A stretch of DNA of 64,000 bases from Lotus japonicus (GCF_012489685.1 NC_080042.1:59501069-59565068), one strand, 5' to 3'; positions 46,241 through 59,206 are shown, numbered from the stretch's first letter. The notes: generated by a model from the sequence alone, not told the origin. A program made the numbers and translations.

Positions 46241-46418
46241 AGGCATATGAGTGCTCTGCTCTTTATTCATTAGGCTAATGAATAATTAGTTCATGTTGAT
46301 TTTAAAGTGGTGTTGAATAACATGAGATTTGTTAGAAGTTAGAAGTTGTTGTGCTTGGTTGTGACTTTATTTCCAATAAAGTGGGTTTGGAGTCACCAAA
46401 ACTCGAGTTTAGTTAGAG

Positions 46419-47004
46419 TAATAAAGCAAGGTGAACACAGACCACGGGGACAACTCTAGCCGCCATGCGTCCTCGAGGGTCAGGATCTTGGGTGCGACCT
46501 GCATCGGGGCTCATCAAGGTGAACACAGACGCAATGCTTGGGAGGGACAAGCTAGCGAGCTTTGGTATGGTCGCGAGGAACAAGGATGGCTTGATCATGG
46601 CCGCAGCTTCTTTTTCTCCAGTCGCGGCTCTTTCAGCTACAATTGCATAGGCTTTGTCTTTGAGATGGGCGATGGGTTTGGCGACACAACTTGGTTTCAG
46701 GCGCGTCCAATTCGAGGTGGATTCATTGCAACTTCACCAAGCATGGCGACAGCGTGAGGGTGACTCTTATTTGGCTATGATTGTTCAGGATTGTTTTAAA
46801 TTTTGTGGTTCTTTTGATCATATTGATCTTTCTTTTACTCGTAGGGAGGGAAATGTTTGCGCCCATTTCATGGCTAAGCATGCATCCTCTCTTAACGATG
46901 TTGTTTGGGTAGAGGAGGGGCCCCCGGGTCTCCTTCCTTTGCTTCATGCTGACTTATTGGCTTCTATGCCCCCTATTTAATAATATTTCAATTCATGTTC
47001 AAAA

Positions 47005-47043
<39 letters not shown>

Positions 47044-47047
47044 GCAA
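46419..47047 (+). mobile_element. 5'-truncated L1 LINE with 11-bp TSD
   Basis: The body 46430-47036 encodes only the RNase H-like C-terminus of ORF2 (GLIKVNTDAMLGRDKLASFG; SLRWAMGLATQLGFRRVQF; GNVCAHFMAKHASSL), with one in-frame TAG near 46648. It ends in an A-rich (AAT)n tail (47004-47036). The direct repeat taataaagcaa (46419-46429 and 47037-47047) is its TSD. The protein is clearly related to the C-terminus of the LINE at 1731-2412. It inserted about 180 bases after the UGT stop codon, perhaps within or beside its 3' UTR. Confidence 0.87.
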
Positions 47048-48847
47048 CTTATTTACCTCCATTTTAGTTTGAAATAATTTTGTTCACTCTTAAATTACAA
47101 CATTACACATTACCATTTAAGCACATATTAACTACTTTGCTCGGACAAGCTTAATTAAACCAAGAAACAAGTAATTCTATTAATCTATGAATCCTAAAAT
47201 TCTTGAAAAATTTCCACTTGATAGTGTATCCCTTGAATATGAATATCTCAGAGTCACACAAGCTTTTTTCTTAGGTGAATCATTTTTTTTTCGAATAATT
47301 ACACTAAGGGCTATAAAGATCACAATAATATCAATCCAACTAAAATAGATCCAGTCAGTTTCCAAATGTATGACAAATTACTATAATATTTTTTTTTTGA
47401 CTTTTCAATCATTCTATCTGCTTATATACATTAAAATAATAGATTAATTAATCATTGATGATTGTGTTGTATAAATCACTTGAAATTCTTTAATTCACGG
47501 CCACAATCACCATCACCACCACCCTCCTCTACTGCAACCACCGTCATTGCTGCCATCGTCACCACTGCCACCACCTCCATTGCCACCATCACTACCACCA
47601 ACTCCACCTCTATCATCATCACCTCCTACCACCACCATCCTCCACATCCACAACACTCTTCACCACTGACCCAAAACACTGCCATCCCTGCCACCACCAA
47701 AACCAACTCCGCGACTACCCTTACCAACGGCTCCACCACTGTCATTGTCACTACTACCACCATTACTACTACAACTACCACTCTTCGCCACCGCTGTTGT
47801 CGCCACAACCACCACCACTCCTCTACAACACTGCAACCACAACCTACACCACTACCCACTTATAATTGCTCCACCATCATCGCCACTACACTACTCCACC
47901 GCCACCTCCATTGCCATTGCCTCAACCACCAGTACCGCCACAACTACCACCCTCTTCTACCGCCGCCACCGTCATCTACCACCACGACCACCACCATTAT
48001 CACTACTACTGACTTCACTAAACACATGATTATATTAATTCAAATGATAAGTTATAAAGTGTATGTCGAAACATTGTATAGTATTAAATTTTTATCAGAT
48101 TAATCCTATCAACTTTAATACTGCGAGACTTTATACTATATAACATAGTAAATGGACCCTAATATATATTTTAGAGATCTATTAGCATAAGTGGCATTGA
48201 TATCAGATTATTGGCCAGATACAATTTGGCCCACGAGAAACAAAGACTAAAGGATTTTACTTGTTGATCATTCTTAATTGTACTAAGCTAGTTTTAAGAA
48301 TAAATTATCTAGAATTCCGTTAATGAAACCCATATGAGGATCGTATATAGACATTTTATGACCTAATATGTGAAAATGTTAAAGTGACATTTTCATATTT
48401 TATATTTTATATTTCTTCTTGCAAACAATAAGAATAAAAAAATATAAACAAAATAGTAAATAAATATAAATAAAATAATATTGCAAAATAAATAAAAATG
48501 TCGAATAATATAACTTGGAATGTAAGAATGAATCAATGAGAGAAACATCTAGCTAGTGAGACGAGTACGTAGCAACACAATTCCTAAGGAGACTACAAAA
48601 TCCGATACTATACTATGATTGAGTCTTAAAAGATATTTGATAGTAGTTAGTGGAGGAAACCCTCTTCATTAATAAACCTTTCATCAATCACACATTAATT
48701 GATGTGTCTAAATTTTATTTTCGTCATTTGTTCCTTCAACAATATTTTTAATTTTCTGTACTAATATTGTCATTAAATGTTTTCAGATAGTAATATTTTC
48801 TCGTACGTTCCTGCAAGTCTCCAACAACTTATGGAAATGAGAATATT
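47048..48847. other. Intergenic region with ACC/CAC-rich low-complexity block
   Basis: 47505-48015 is a degenerate (CCA/ACC)n tract with long Thr-rich frames that reflect the repeat and not a protein. The rest is AT-rich without recognised genes. Confidence 0.65.
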
Positions 48848-49539
48848 ATTATGTCCAGGGCCGGCCCTGGGCCTGTGCAAGCAAGCCCACAGCCCAGGGC
48901 CTCCAAAAAGAGGGGGCCCAAAACAAAAATTTCCAAAGGCTACGGTTTCTAAACTATTTCCTAAAATCTTCAGGCAACAGTTTAGAAACCGTAACTTTTT
49001 ATGAGATCTGGGTTCTACCACACTAAGAGGGAACCGTTGCCTTTTCAGACTTCTGGCCACAGTTTTTTGATTGGGGCACCACGCCCGTGGCCTTTTCTCC
49101 AAAAACTACCCCACTTTGCTAAATAATTTTTTTCGCACCCCTTTTTGCTAAATAAATATTTTTTTTTACATTATTCAGAAAAAAAAATCTTAAGCTTTTC
49201 AAAAAAAAAAAAGTAGTTGCATTTAAGACCAGTTTTGTACTTCTCTATTGAAGGTGTTCACAATTAATAAGAGAGAATTGCAAATACAAGTAACTTGATA
49301 TTTGTTGGTCATATTTAATAGCTTAATTAGCATTGGAACGTGAAGGTTTCCTTGGGATCTTCTACCTAACTCACTAGATAAGTGGATATGACGTTTTGTT
49401 TATGTTAGTCACATTTTTGAAATTGTTGATGATATTTACAATTTATATAGATAATGTTCTTTAAAAAAATATTGTTAGGGGTCTATTTTTATTATTTGTC
49501 CAGGGCCTCCAAAATGTCGGGACCGGCCCTGATTATGTC
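48848..49539. mobile_element. Non-autonomous hAT element with 8-bp TSD
   Basis: 48856-49531 begins CAGGGCCGGCCCTG and ends GGGACCGGCCCTG, short inverted ends of hAT type. The 8-bp TSD attatgtc occurs at 48848-48855 and 49532-49539. The 676-bp interior has no transposase. Subterminal cagggcctccaaaa motifs recur at both ends in opposite orientation. Confidence 0.87.
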
Positions 49540-49625
49540 CATATATGAAGAGAAAGCAAGCAGTAGACGACTTTATGATAAGTCGAATGTGATAAAGGTC
49601 AATGTTTATGCCTATTGTTTTCCAG

Positions 49626-49860
49626 GTGCAACTCGCACCATTTTTGTGTTCTTGATGATGAATACAAACATAGCCTTATTTATCTGTTTCTTCACTTCTT
49701 CCCAAATGACAACAAATATTCTAATGGATTTGAAGGTAATAAGCACTCTTCCAAAAGAACATTAGGCTCCCAAGCTAAGAGGCTACTGCCATATTTAGCT
49801 GCAGTTGTCAGTTGTGGAGGGTCTTTTGCTGATCCGCTATTGAGGTATTGTGTTTTTTAA
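49626..49860 (+). pseudogene. Exon-like gene fragment of unknown function
   Basis: gttttccag (acceptor-like) precedes 49626, and ttgaag|gtaataag (donor-like) lies at about 49735. Between them is one open frame (NSHHFCVLDDEYKHSLIYLF...). The frame also continues past the donor to 49857 with LGSQAKRLLPYLAAVVSCGG. I do not recognise the family. The upstream side is interrupted by the hAT element, and no further exons are visible, so this is a remnant or an isolated exon. Confidence 0.35.
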
Positions 49861-50063
49861 CTGCTGTATTAGTCCCCCTGGCTTTTCCCCGGTTGTTCTC
49901 TTGTTCCATTTTTGTTGTTTTATTTTGGTGCTTTTGTTTCTTGCTGTAGTACTTTAACTTGGCCAGGAGATTTTTTCTCTTGGCATTTATCAATAATATC
50001 TATTCCCCTTTTAAAAAAAAGGAATTATCATTAATATTTTCTCTTTCCCTTTACCCTCTCCCC

Positions 50064-50066
<3 letters not shown>

Positions 50067-50108
<42 letters not shown>
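50067..50108. repeat. (TA)n microsatellite
   Basis: About 20 TA units, ending at the left end of the MITE at 50109. Confidence 0.95.
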
Positions 50109-50111
<3 letters not shown>

Positions 50112-50465
50112 GATGTATCTTATGAGAAAGGTAATCTTATGTGAGAAAATGAGAATAAATCACGACCGTTAGATCTAACAATCAACGGTTAAGATTAAAA
50201 GAATTTAATGGTCATGTGATTGTCACATGATCACTTAAAAAAGTCACATGACTTAATGTTTTAATCTTGACCGTTGATGGTTAGATCTAACGGTCGTGAT
50301 TTATTCTCATTTTCTCACATAAGATTACCTTTCTCATAAGATACATCCTCTAGAGGATGTATCTTATGAGAAAGGTAATCTTATGTGAGAAAATGAGAAT
50401 AAATCACGACCTTTAGATCTAACCATCAACGGTCAAGATTAAAACATTAAGTCATGTGACTTTTT
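50109..50465. mobile_element. MITE with long inverted arms plus a mirrored third arm
   Basis: The arms starting ggatgtatcttatgagaaag (50111) and ending at 50348 (complement) form a palindromic element bordered by TA on each side. Directly after it, 50353-50465 repeats the right half again in inverted orientation about the centre cctctagagg. No coding capacity. The family is not assigned; TA borders fit a Stowaway/mariner-type MITE. Confidence 0.75.
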
Positions 50466-50795
50466 GATGATACTTATTATTCTCCATACTAATTTTTTTT
50501 TCTGCATGCCTGGAGTTGATGAAGTGAAATACTGACTTCAAAATTTGGGCTTACCTAGAACCCTTTCAAGTGATGAAGAATGTTAAGATTCTAAATATAT
50601 AATAGCTTAGTCTCTGATTTATTACCATAAGTTTAGCCTATGCTATGAGATAGATGCCAAATTTTTGGATTTTTCCGTCCCAAATTAGTGTTTTTGTAGT
50701 AGTGACTTGTCCTCCGGTGATGCTAAATATTATTTTCTATATGTCATTTGGGCTCTGTTTCTGTTACATTAACATACAATCTTCTATTATCTTAA
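50466..50795. other. Intergenic, no gene recognised
   Basis: AT-rich sequence between the MITE and the Harbinger element. No homology seen. Confidence 0.5.
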
Positions 50796-53700
50796 GGGCC
50801 CGTTTGATGGTCAGGATAGGATATGATATGTCAACAGGATAGCAACAGGATATAATAAGAGCAGGATAGATTCTTATTCTATCCTGTGTTTGAGGTGCAC
50901 ATGATAATGACAGGACATGATAAGAAAAATGAATCAAATTTATATTTGAATAAAAACTATATTTAAAAATTAATCATTCTATTAAATTTAATTTTTTATA
51001 CATTTTCATGAATGAGTCTATATTTTAAAATAAGTAAAATTAATTTAAATTTTATTAATTAGCCTATTTTATTGTTTTGAAGATAGCCTATATTTTGTTT
51101 TAAAAAAAGATAACTTATATTTTAAATAAAATTATGCAATTAACCAATTGGTTTTCACTTATTTGTGACACGTGATAATTAACAATAAAAGTTAACTAAA
51201 TTAAGAATATTATTATTTATAAAAGTACTTTATATTTAAATTATAAACTATTATATAAGTAGATAAATAATTTTAAATAATAGGAGATGAAAATAGAAAA
51301 TTAGTCTATTACCACTACAAAAAAAACGTTATTTAGCGGGGGGGTTTTTTGCATTTAGTGGGGGTTTTCAACCCCCGAGAGTTACTTAGCGGGGGTTTTG
51401 AAAAATCCCGAAGTTACACTCCCCACAAATTATTAGCGGCGTTTTTCAGCAAACCCTGGTACTGCATATGCATTTAGCGGCGGTTTTTAGCGGGGGTTTT
51501 AAACCTCCCTTATCTGCAAGTTTTTTTAACGGGAGTTTTCAACCTCCCTTAAATGCAAGAGATTATTTACGGCTTTAAACCTCCCTTGGCTACCGAAATT
51601 TTTTCTAGGGGCCTTTTTAACATCATTTAATTGTGGAGTTTACTTATTAACCATTTAAAAAGGTTTTCTAAACATCCTACAAAAAATTGCTCTTGATAAA
51701 AGTAACAAAACTGCATAAAGAAAGAAATACCAAAAGATATTTGATTGACTCTACTAGTAAAGATAGCAGCCACCTTAGAATCTTGCTTCTCTTCCCTTCC
51801 TTTTGCGCAGCTCCTGTTTGCTTTCCTGCAAATCATTCTCAGGAATTTCAATCTGCTTCATAATATGTAAAGTTACTAAAAATGAGATTCAAGGAGAACA
51901 TTTCATTCTGCAACTGCCAAAATTATCCTCAGTACATGGAAAACAAATTTCATAGCTTACTTATTCATGATCTTTCATAGGAAGAAAAAAAAATACAAAA
52001 GCTCACTTCTCCCACCCCTTGTGTAGAATTAGTAGCATAACCTCAAGACATTCAAACAAAAATTGACATATAGCAAGCAAAATGTGAGGAAAAAATGAAC
52101 TAGCAATAGATTGAAAATCAAATCATACAAATTTGTAAACCGTAATCGGCACATATTTCCCGTATAAAACAAAATTCATGAAATTCTCAAGTTAAGATTA
52201 TTCTGATAGTAAGCCTGAAATCAAAGGCCATGTTTGAATTAGTTCATAAAACATCATGCAGGAATGAATGAAAGGTTTAGAGAGAAACAAGAGGCAGGGA
52301 CTTTGGGCTTGGGAATCACTGACGTAATAATCTATCTCTGACGTAATCAAATGTATTAGATGAACTCACCTAGATGATCCTTGGTAAGAAATATGTTGGA
52401 ACACTGTCAGCAGAGTTGACAAAATTAAACTTAGTATATTTTCAAATGGAAGAGTAAGGGGAAAAAAGGGACCATATAGTTTGTTTGATCTAAGCAACAC
52501 CTTCAGGTCACGGTGTTAAACAAAATTTGAATGTAGGTATTCTACTGCCAACAGTAATTGAGTAATCCACTTGCAGAGTTTCTGAGCAATGCCAAACACT
52601 TCCAAAGTGAGCAAGCAAAACATTTAACAAAAATCCAAGATTTAGGAAAATCAATTATATTTGCACACACCTCCTCTGGAAAGTAAGCCCCATTTGACTT
52701 TTTCATCAAGGCAGCCCTGTTAAAGATTTGAAGAGAAAACAAACATAAGAAAGATTTTAAACATATAGGCATATAAAATTCATGAACTTTTACACGATAC
52801 ATGAGACTCACATATCTCCACTTTCACAATATCCAGTAACAATGCAGACAAAACAGCCCTACAAAACAAGTGAAACGTTATTAGCTGAAAAGAAAACAGT
52901 TGCCCAAAAACCAAGAAAATTATGCAGCACAAACAATGCTGCATCATGACAATTTTCAGGTGCCTCAAAGCCACATGCAAATACCTTCCAGCAACCATAA
53001 AAAAAACCACAAACAGCATACCACACCACCTCTTAACCAATAGCACTTCCACACAATGTCAATCACCACACATGTTTTCAAGCTCTCTTCCTGGAATCTA
53101 AGAACCAGCTAGATATAAGTTGCTTACTACATGAAACATAGGCTAGTTAGTTATATATTGTGAAATATGAATTATTTTGTCTCAAAATTGCGCAAACACA
53201 AACAATGGAGAACAATAACCTTAACAAGGAAGCATAGTATATTACTTCATAGTCAACACAAAATTCATCCCTGCAAATTATATACACAAAAAATTTATCC
53301 ATACAAAAGTTTCACCAAGAGTTGAATTGAATTTGCCCCTCAAAGCACAAACTGTTAAACATATTCCAGTCGAAATCACCTTAGCGAAGTTCACATCAAA
53401 AGCAGCCATAATAGCAAATTGTAGAAGAACAAGCAAACGCCGCAGAGCTTGATAGTCCTGAACCTGAAAAAAATAGATATTGTCCTTTTAATTTAATCCC
53501 ATCAACAAACAAATGACATGACTCTGTCATCTCTACTCTAGTCCAAAGATAAAGATCTACATTCACTTAAGAGGTAAATTTGGAAGCACCATTCTAATTT
53601 AAAACCAATCATGGAAACCTTTGTACCTACATAAAACATATAATTAATCAATACCAAATCAAACAACAATGCTACGAATTTATCTCATTTGCCCAAAAAC

Positions 53701-56299
53701 AGAAAATTGCACACATCTATCCATGAGCTTCCTCATCCATATATAGAATTTCACTCTGTAAAGAGTAAATATACCATATAAATAACTAGCTAGTCCCTAT
53801 TTCAAACCAAAACGCAACTGGTACGCATATTAGGTGCATCCAGGATTAATTCTCCAAATGAAATTCTATAAGGTTTATTATTTAAGGAGAGTAAAACATA
53901 GCATCATACATCGGCCTAAACTTGTGGTCATACCTTGAAAGCGACCAAACAATAATAAGTGGCAAGAGACATTTGAAATGGACTCACCCACAAATAAAGT
54001 AATGGCCCCATTTGTGATTCTTCAAGTCAAATTGTATGTACATATCAGACTATAGAATGCAGCTTTCAACCCCTCCCCCCATTAATGCCATTAAAAAATG
54101 AAAGAAAATTGTACTTTCATGATCAACACCTGAAGCTGAAAATCCATCTTATAATAGCTAGAGCCACTAGTTCAGATATTAGAAACCAGAATATGGTGCT
54201 TCTGTTTAAATAACTCCATCTTCAAATCCAAACAACTAAACCTCAAACAAGAAATAAGCACACTGTTCAACCCATCTCTCTTTCAAAAACTAAGATAAGA
54301 GCTAGTTACTGAAAATTCCAGAACAGAACATAATCATAGTATAAAACAAACACTTACAGAGGAAACTTGAAATTACGAGAAGCACAAGTGATGCATGGAA
54401 GAGGACGAATGTAGGAGCAAGAAGAACACATCTTTTAATACTGTTACATTCAATTTCCTTTCATTCTGTTAAGTGAAGTCAATATGGTACATATACAACT
54501 TTGATTGGGATTCATAGCTACCAGCCAAGGAATGTGATTCATAGCTAAATCACACTAAATTTTAACCACAAGAACACATCATATTTTCCAGTATGTATTT
54601 CTATAAATTAACCAATTTAAAAAGTAGCACAAGTCACATAGCCTTTGAATTCGGAATGTGTCTAGGCTTGTATCTTGGAGAATGAATAAAATATTTTTCC
54701 TTTTTACTAATTAGAAACTGAAAATATTTGGATTATAAAAAGAAAGAAAATATAAAAAGCACCACATGAGTCATGATATAATATTATTCTAGCATATCAT
54801 TCTATCAACAATCAAGGCAAGTTATCTCTATTACATATCATCAGAAGCATATCATTCTATCAACAATCAAGGCATTTTATTTGTTTACTAGCTGACAGTT
54901 CTTGTATGTGCAAGTTTTATCTGTGTAATTAGCTCTTCAAGGGCATTATTGACTAACATAACATTACTAAAAATCTGTTCATCTTACTGTTTTGGCAAAA
55001 AGAAAGAACCAGATAACAATTGGCAAACACACGAGGGCAACAAACCCAAGATGAACAAACTCCTCAAACCAGTAACAACTACCCACTTAATCTGACTTGC
55101 AAACCAGCATTTTGAAGACCAAACCAGACCCAATTTACCAAATCAACTAATGAAAACCTAATTTAGAAATCTGAATAGGTTAATTAAGAAAAAATCGGTA
55201 CCAGAGAATGCAGCATGCGACGGAGTAGAGGTTGTTGAGTCTCTGAGCGATGGATCCATAAGAAAATCGCAGAGAGAATTGCGAATGAAGAAGAAGAAAC
55301 GGTTAGTCAGCTTTTGAAGCAAAGAAAAGCAAAGGTGAAAAACGAGATCAAATCGGTGGAAAATGAGGTCATACCGACGGCGGAGGAGGCTGTTGCTACG
55401 ACGGCGTGCGGTGGTTGAAATCTGTGGAGGTTGAAATCGGTGGGAATCAAGTTGCAATCGGTGGAAAACGAGATCTATAGGTGCAAAACGAGATCAAATC
55501 GGTGGAAAACGAGATCAAATCGATGGAAATCGCTTGAAATCGTGAGCTTCCATGGTTGAACGAGAACGAGACTGAGAACGAGTTCTGAGAGTGAGAGTGC
55601 GAGAGCGGGAGTGAGAGGGTTAATTAATAAAACATTTGCGGGGGTTATTAAAACCCCCCTTAACTATTAAAAATTACCCACATTTGCGGGGGTTATCAAA
55701 ACCCCTGCTAAATAACACCCACTAAATAACGTTTTTTTTGTAGTGTACTATTAAAAAATAAATATTTCTAACCAATTAGTTTTCACTTAATTGTGACACG
55801 TGATAAATTAGAAAAATTAACTAAATTAAAAATATTATTATTTCAAAATTAATTTATATTTAAATTATTATATAAGTAGATAAATAATTTTTAAGTAATA
55901 GGAGATGAAAATATTAAAGTAGTCTATTACTATTAGTAAATCAATATTTATAAGTGAGTAATCTATTTTACTATTTACGAATAATAATTTTATTTATTTT
56001 TTATTTTAGATAAATTAATATTTTTATATTCATTAATTATTATTATAAATTATAAATTATATAATATTAAAATAAATTAATTTGGAGTTAGGATACCGAA
56101 AGAAAATATATAACTGGTATCCTATCCTGTTCTATCCTAGCTCCCCCTCAGGATAACTTTTACACATGATGGACAGGATAGGATAGAAGACATGATAGTG
56201 TTATCCTATCCTGTTGGTGCAACAAACAACAGATAACAACAAGATATGATTACTACCCTGTCATATCCTATCCTGTCATGTCCACCAAACGGGCCCTAA
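50793..56299. mobile_element. PIF/Harbinger (Tourist-like) non-autonomous element, split by a CACTA insertion
   Basis: Ends GGGCCCGTTTGATGG (50796) and CCACCAAACGGGCCC (to 56296) are inverted copies, with TSD taa on both sides (50793-50795 and 56297-56299). The subterminal regions are rich in ggatag/tatcct motifs in opposite orientation. After removing the CACTA element the length is about 1.07 kb with no transposase. Ends and a 3-bp TAA TSD are the Tourist/Harbinger hallmarks. Confidence 0.85.
51310..55748. mobile_element. CACTA-superfamily element without recognisable transposase
   Basis: 51313-55745 starts CACTACAAAAAAAACGTT and ends AACGTTTTTTTTGTAGTG, inverted repeats of about 24 bases with the CACTA signature. 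The 3-bp TSD is tac (51310-51312 and 55746-55748). Subterminal gcgggggtt/aaccccc motifs recur near both ends. No transposase domain was found; a 99-residue minus-strand frame (55158-55457) and a Lys/Glu-rich one near 51790-51850 might be exons of a captured or decayed gene. Non-autonomous. Confidence 0.87.
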
Positions 56300-57501
56300 G
56301 TTTCCACCTAAGAAGGTAATGTTTGAGGTGGATAAATTCAACATGTTCTTTATGGATGTTACTTGGTTTGGTTTGTGAATATTTTTCTCTGCGTAAGTCT
56401 TTTTGGTTCTATAATTATAATGGTTGCGGACACATCCCGTGACTTCTACATCCAAGACAATTTAGTGTGTGTTTAGATTTCAGTTGGCAAAACAGGGTTT
56501 AAGTGAATGTGGGTTTGCAAAACAGAGTTTGAGCAAAAATATGTTGAGTGTAATGTGATTTATGTTTGGATAGTTTTATTTCAAAACAGAGTTGGATAAA
56601 CTAATATAGTGAGGGTTGTGTTTAATTAATGCCCCAACGGTGCCAAGTGAAAGTAGAACTGAGGGTTGTGTCAAGTTGGCTGAATGTGGGTTTTAAGGCA
56701 AAAGTGAGTTAAGGTGAAAGTGGGTTCAAATTACCCAAACATGATGACACACTGTTACATGCAAACCAAAAGCACATCCAAGGGGTCAAACAGAAAAACA
56801 AACATAGCCTTAAAAGTTTAGAATATCAAGTATCAGGTTAACACTCTCGATCTCCCCTCCCCCCCTTAAATTTCACTGAATTTTCAGCTTCTCTCTAGAA
56901 GCAGTTTGAAAAATGAAATTGTCTCCAAGAGAGGTGGACAAACAAGACTTGCATGATGTTGGCTACCTTGCTCAGCGGCGACTTACTCGTGGCTTAAGAC
57001 ACGATTTTACCGAATCTATAGCTCTTATAAACTTTCATGTTAGCTAAAGTTGCATACTTGAATTTATAGTCTTTATATTAATTATTAAGTATTAAAATCG
57101 ATTTAAAATTAATAGGTTATAAAGTGTAAAGAGAAAAAGCTAATGCGAGAAAACCAATGGCCAAATACAAATGATTTTCCTAACCGCACAACGCGCGGGT
57201 CCAAGTCTAGTGTTACTTAATTTACCACATTCATAATGTCTAGCTAGAACCGAGAGAGCTCATGTGTTAAAAATGCAATTATTGAATGATATGAGTGACT
57301 TCTACTTCTAGAGTATTATGAACTTGTCATGGTCCCTGCTACTCCCTGGTGCCTATTTCAGGTTGTAGAGATTGCATTTGAATTGATAGACAGAATCCAC
57401 TTGGTGTCTCTGGCATTAAGAAAACAAATGAAAAATCAAGTCCATTTGAAAGTATAATGTTGAATCAGCACTCACTCTTCAAGATGTGTGCTGCTTTTTC
57501 A
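56300..57501. other. Intergenic, possible eroded MITE
   Basis: 56462-56750 has gtgtgtttagattt...cccaaacatgatgacacac, reminiscent of MITE ends, but the inverted match is too weak to call. No gene recognised. Confidence 0.35.
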
Positions 57502-58740
57502 TCATTCAATTAGTATCACTTGTGGAACATGAGCTATCTTATCCCAATCCTCCCCAGTTCCCTCCTTGCACCGCTCCTTCAATGCCGGACCCTTCCAAAT
57601 TCTCATAACTTGGAGTGAAGTCAGGTGTTGAACACCATCTGCTAGGATCTCAATCCTCTACACTCGTCAAACACGAGAGTTCGAAGGAAGCGAAGACCTT
57701 CCCAACCTTGCTATGGCAAACACTCAATCTCCTCGCAATCACTATTCAGCTAGAACCTCCAAAGCTTTAAGATTATTGAAGAGTTCGTTTGCCTATTCCT
57801 TTAGTTTCCTGAAACAAGACATTATCAAAGTTTGTAGACAAATCAGATTTCTCAATCCCTTTGAGAGGAATGTCAGGTAATGATCATACCCGATAAGCCG
57901 AAGTTAGGTACGACTATTAAGACTAGAGACAGACCTCAGTAACTCACTGGTACCATTCAATAAGTAGAAGTCTTTAACAGATGGAATATTGCATGGTAAC
58001 ACTAGTTTAGGGCACTTATGGATGAACATATAAGAAAGACGTGGGAACATCTCTCCTCTTTCCACTTTCAACAATGACTCTAACTTGGGTAACTCATCTA
58101 ATGAGAATTCTTCTAAACACGAGAAAGCCCTCACCTCCACACCATAGTAAGATTCATCGCCATCAATGTACTGCAAGTAATTAATCAATATATTTCAGTT
58201 TTTTAGAATATGGTACTTTACCAAGAGATATAATCTGCATGCTCTTATTACAACCTTGTAGTTGAAGAGCAACTAAATTAGTGAGGGTTCCAATCCTGCT
58301 CGGGAACTGTGATCCTCTAGAACAATCTATTTTCAACTTCTTCATATTTGAGAGAGGTTGAAGCGCGTCAAGTACTTGTTCGGGATTAGTAGCAATCTGT
58401 GATCCGGATTGTCAAACTGCTACCCCCAAGAAAGGCATTAGTCTTGGAGGTATGTTTTACCTATCAAGTTGGCCTCTTGAGTTTCAGATAAACTGCCAAC
58501 ATTTTCAAGGCATTTAATACTTCTCCTTGCAACTTTAGATCATGTAACTCTGCCAAGCTGTGGACCTTTAAACTGACAATGTATAAATTTAATGTCTTTG
58601 GGCAAGACATCTTCTAATGTTAGGGAATATATGTGACAATGAACTACAATGTTTATTGTCAAGATGTCTGAGATTTCGTAAGCGAGTCAAGTGTTTTGGT
58701 AAACAGTCCAGTTTGTCACAAAATTTCAATTTCAAGATTT
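57502..58740 (-). pseudogene. LRR and C-terminus of a CC-NB-LRR resistance gene (RPP13-like/R13L1 type)
   Basis: Minus strand, from right to left: LPKHLTRLRNLRHLD and CSSLSHIFPNI (about 58740-58620), an LRR stretch near 58250-58380 (VLDALQPLSNMKKLKIDCSR, FPSRIGTLTNLVALQL), then LRR motifs at 57904-58188 (FSCLEEFSLDELPKLESLLK, MFPRLSYMFIHKCPKL). The C-terminal GPALKERCKEGTGEDWDKIA stops at 57502-57504. The order is that of the LRR end of plant CNLs. Frames change between blocks and several stops occur, and no NB-ARC domain is seen to the right, so only the 3' end of a dead gene remains. Distinct from the CNL relic at 21940-22820. Confidence 0.8.
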
Positions 58741-58770
58741 AGAAAAGATTATGTGGCTGGACTAGAGACT

Positions 58771-59043
58771 ATGAGTCTGTTTGATTGCAGTTTTAGTTTT
58801 CAGTTCTTAAAATAGTTTTCAAAAAGAATATTTAAAAACAGTATCCAGAAGAACAAAACAGTTTGAATGACATGTTTTCCAACATTTTGAAAACTCATAT
58901 ATGAAAACTAAAAATATCTTTTAATTGTTTTGGTTTTTTTAATTTTAAAAACTGAAAATGAAAATTGTTTTTAAAAACAGTATGTCGTATCAAATAGGTT
59001 TTCAGTTTTTGAAAATTGTTTTGAAAACTCCAAACAAACAAAC
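58771..59043. mobile_element. Possible MITE with imperfect inverted ends
   Basis: gtctgtttgattgcagtttt at the left and ggagttttcaaaac...caaacaaacaaac-type sequence (opposite orientation) at the right are loosely inverted, around an interior of gttttgaaaa repeats. No clear TSD. Confidence 0.35.
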
Positions 59044-59206
59044 TTCAATTTCTAAGTTATATATCATATATATCAGAAGAAGTCAGAACCAGTCAAAAGG
59101 TTTGAGACCTTGAGCATGTAGACTTCTAGCTGAAACAATTGTTAGGATTTAAAATTACATTTACCAATATGACTTATGTTATGACTTCTAGGATGAGATA
59201 TAATCA

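Noticed and set aside
47462..48103. 213-codon Thr-rich ORF
   Set aside because: Produced by the degenerate (ACC)n tract; the opposite strand is equally open.
56462..56760. MITE with ends gtgtgttta...
   Set aside because: Terminal inverted match is only about seven bases and no TSD was seen.
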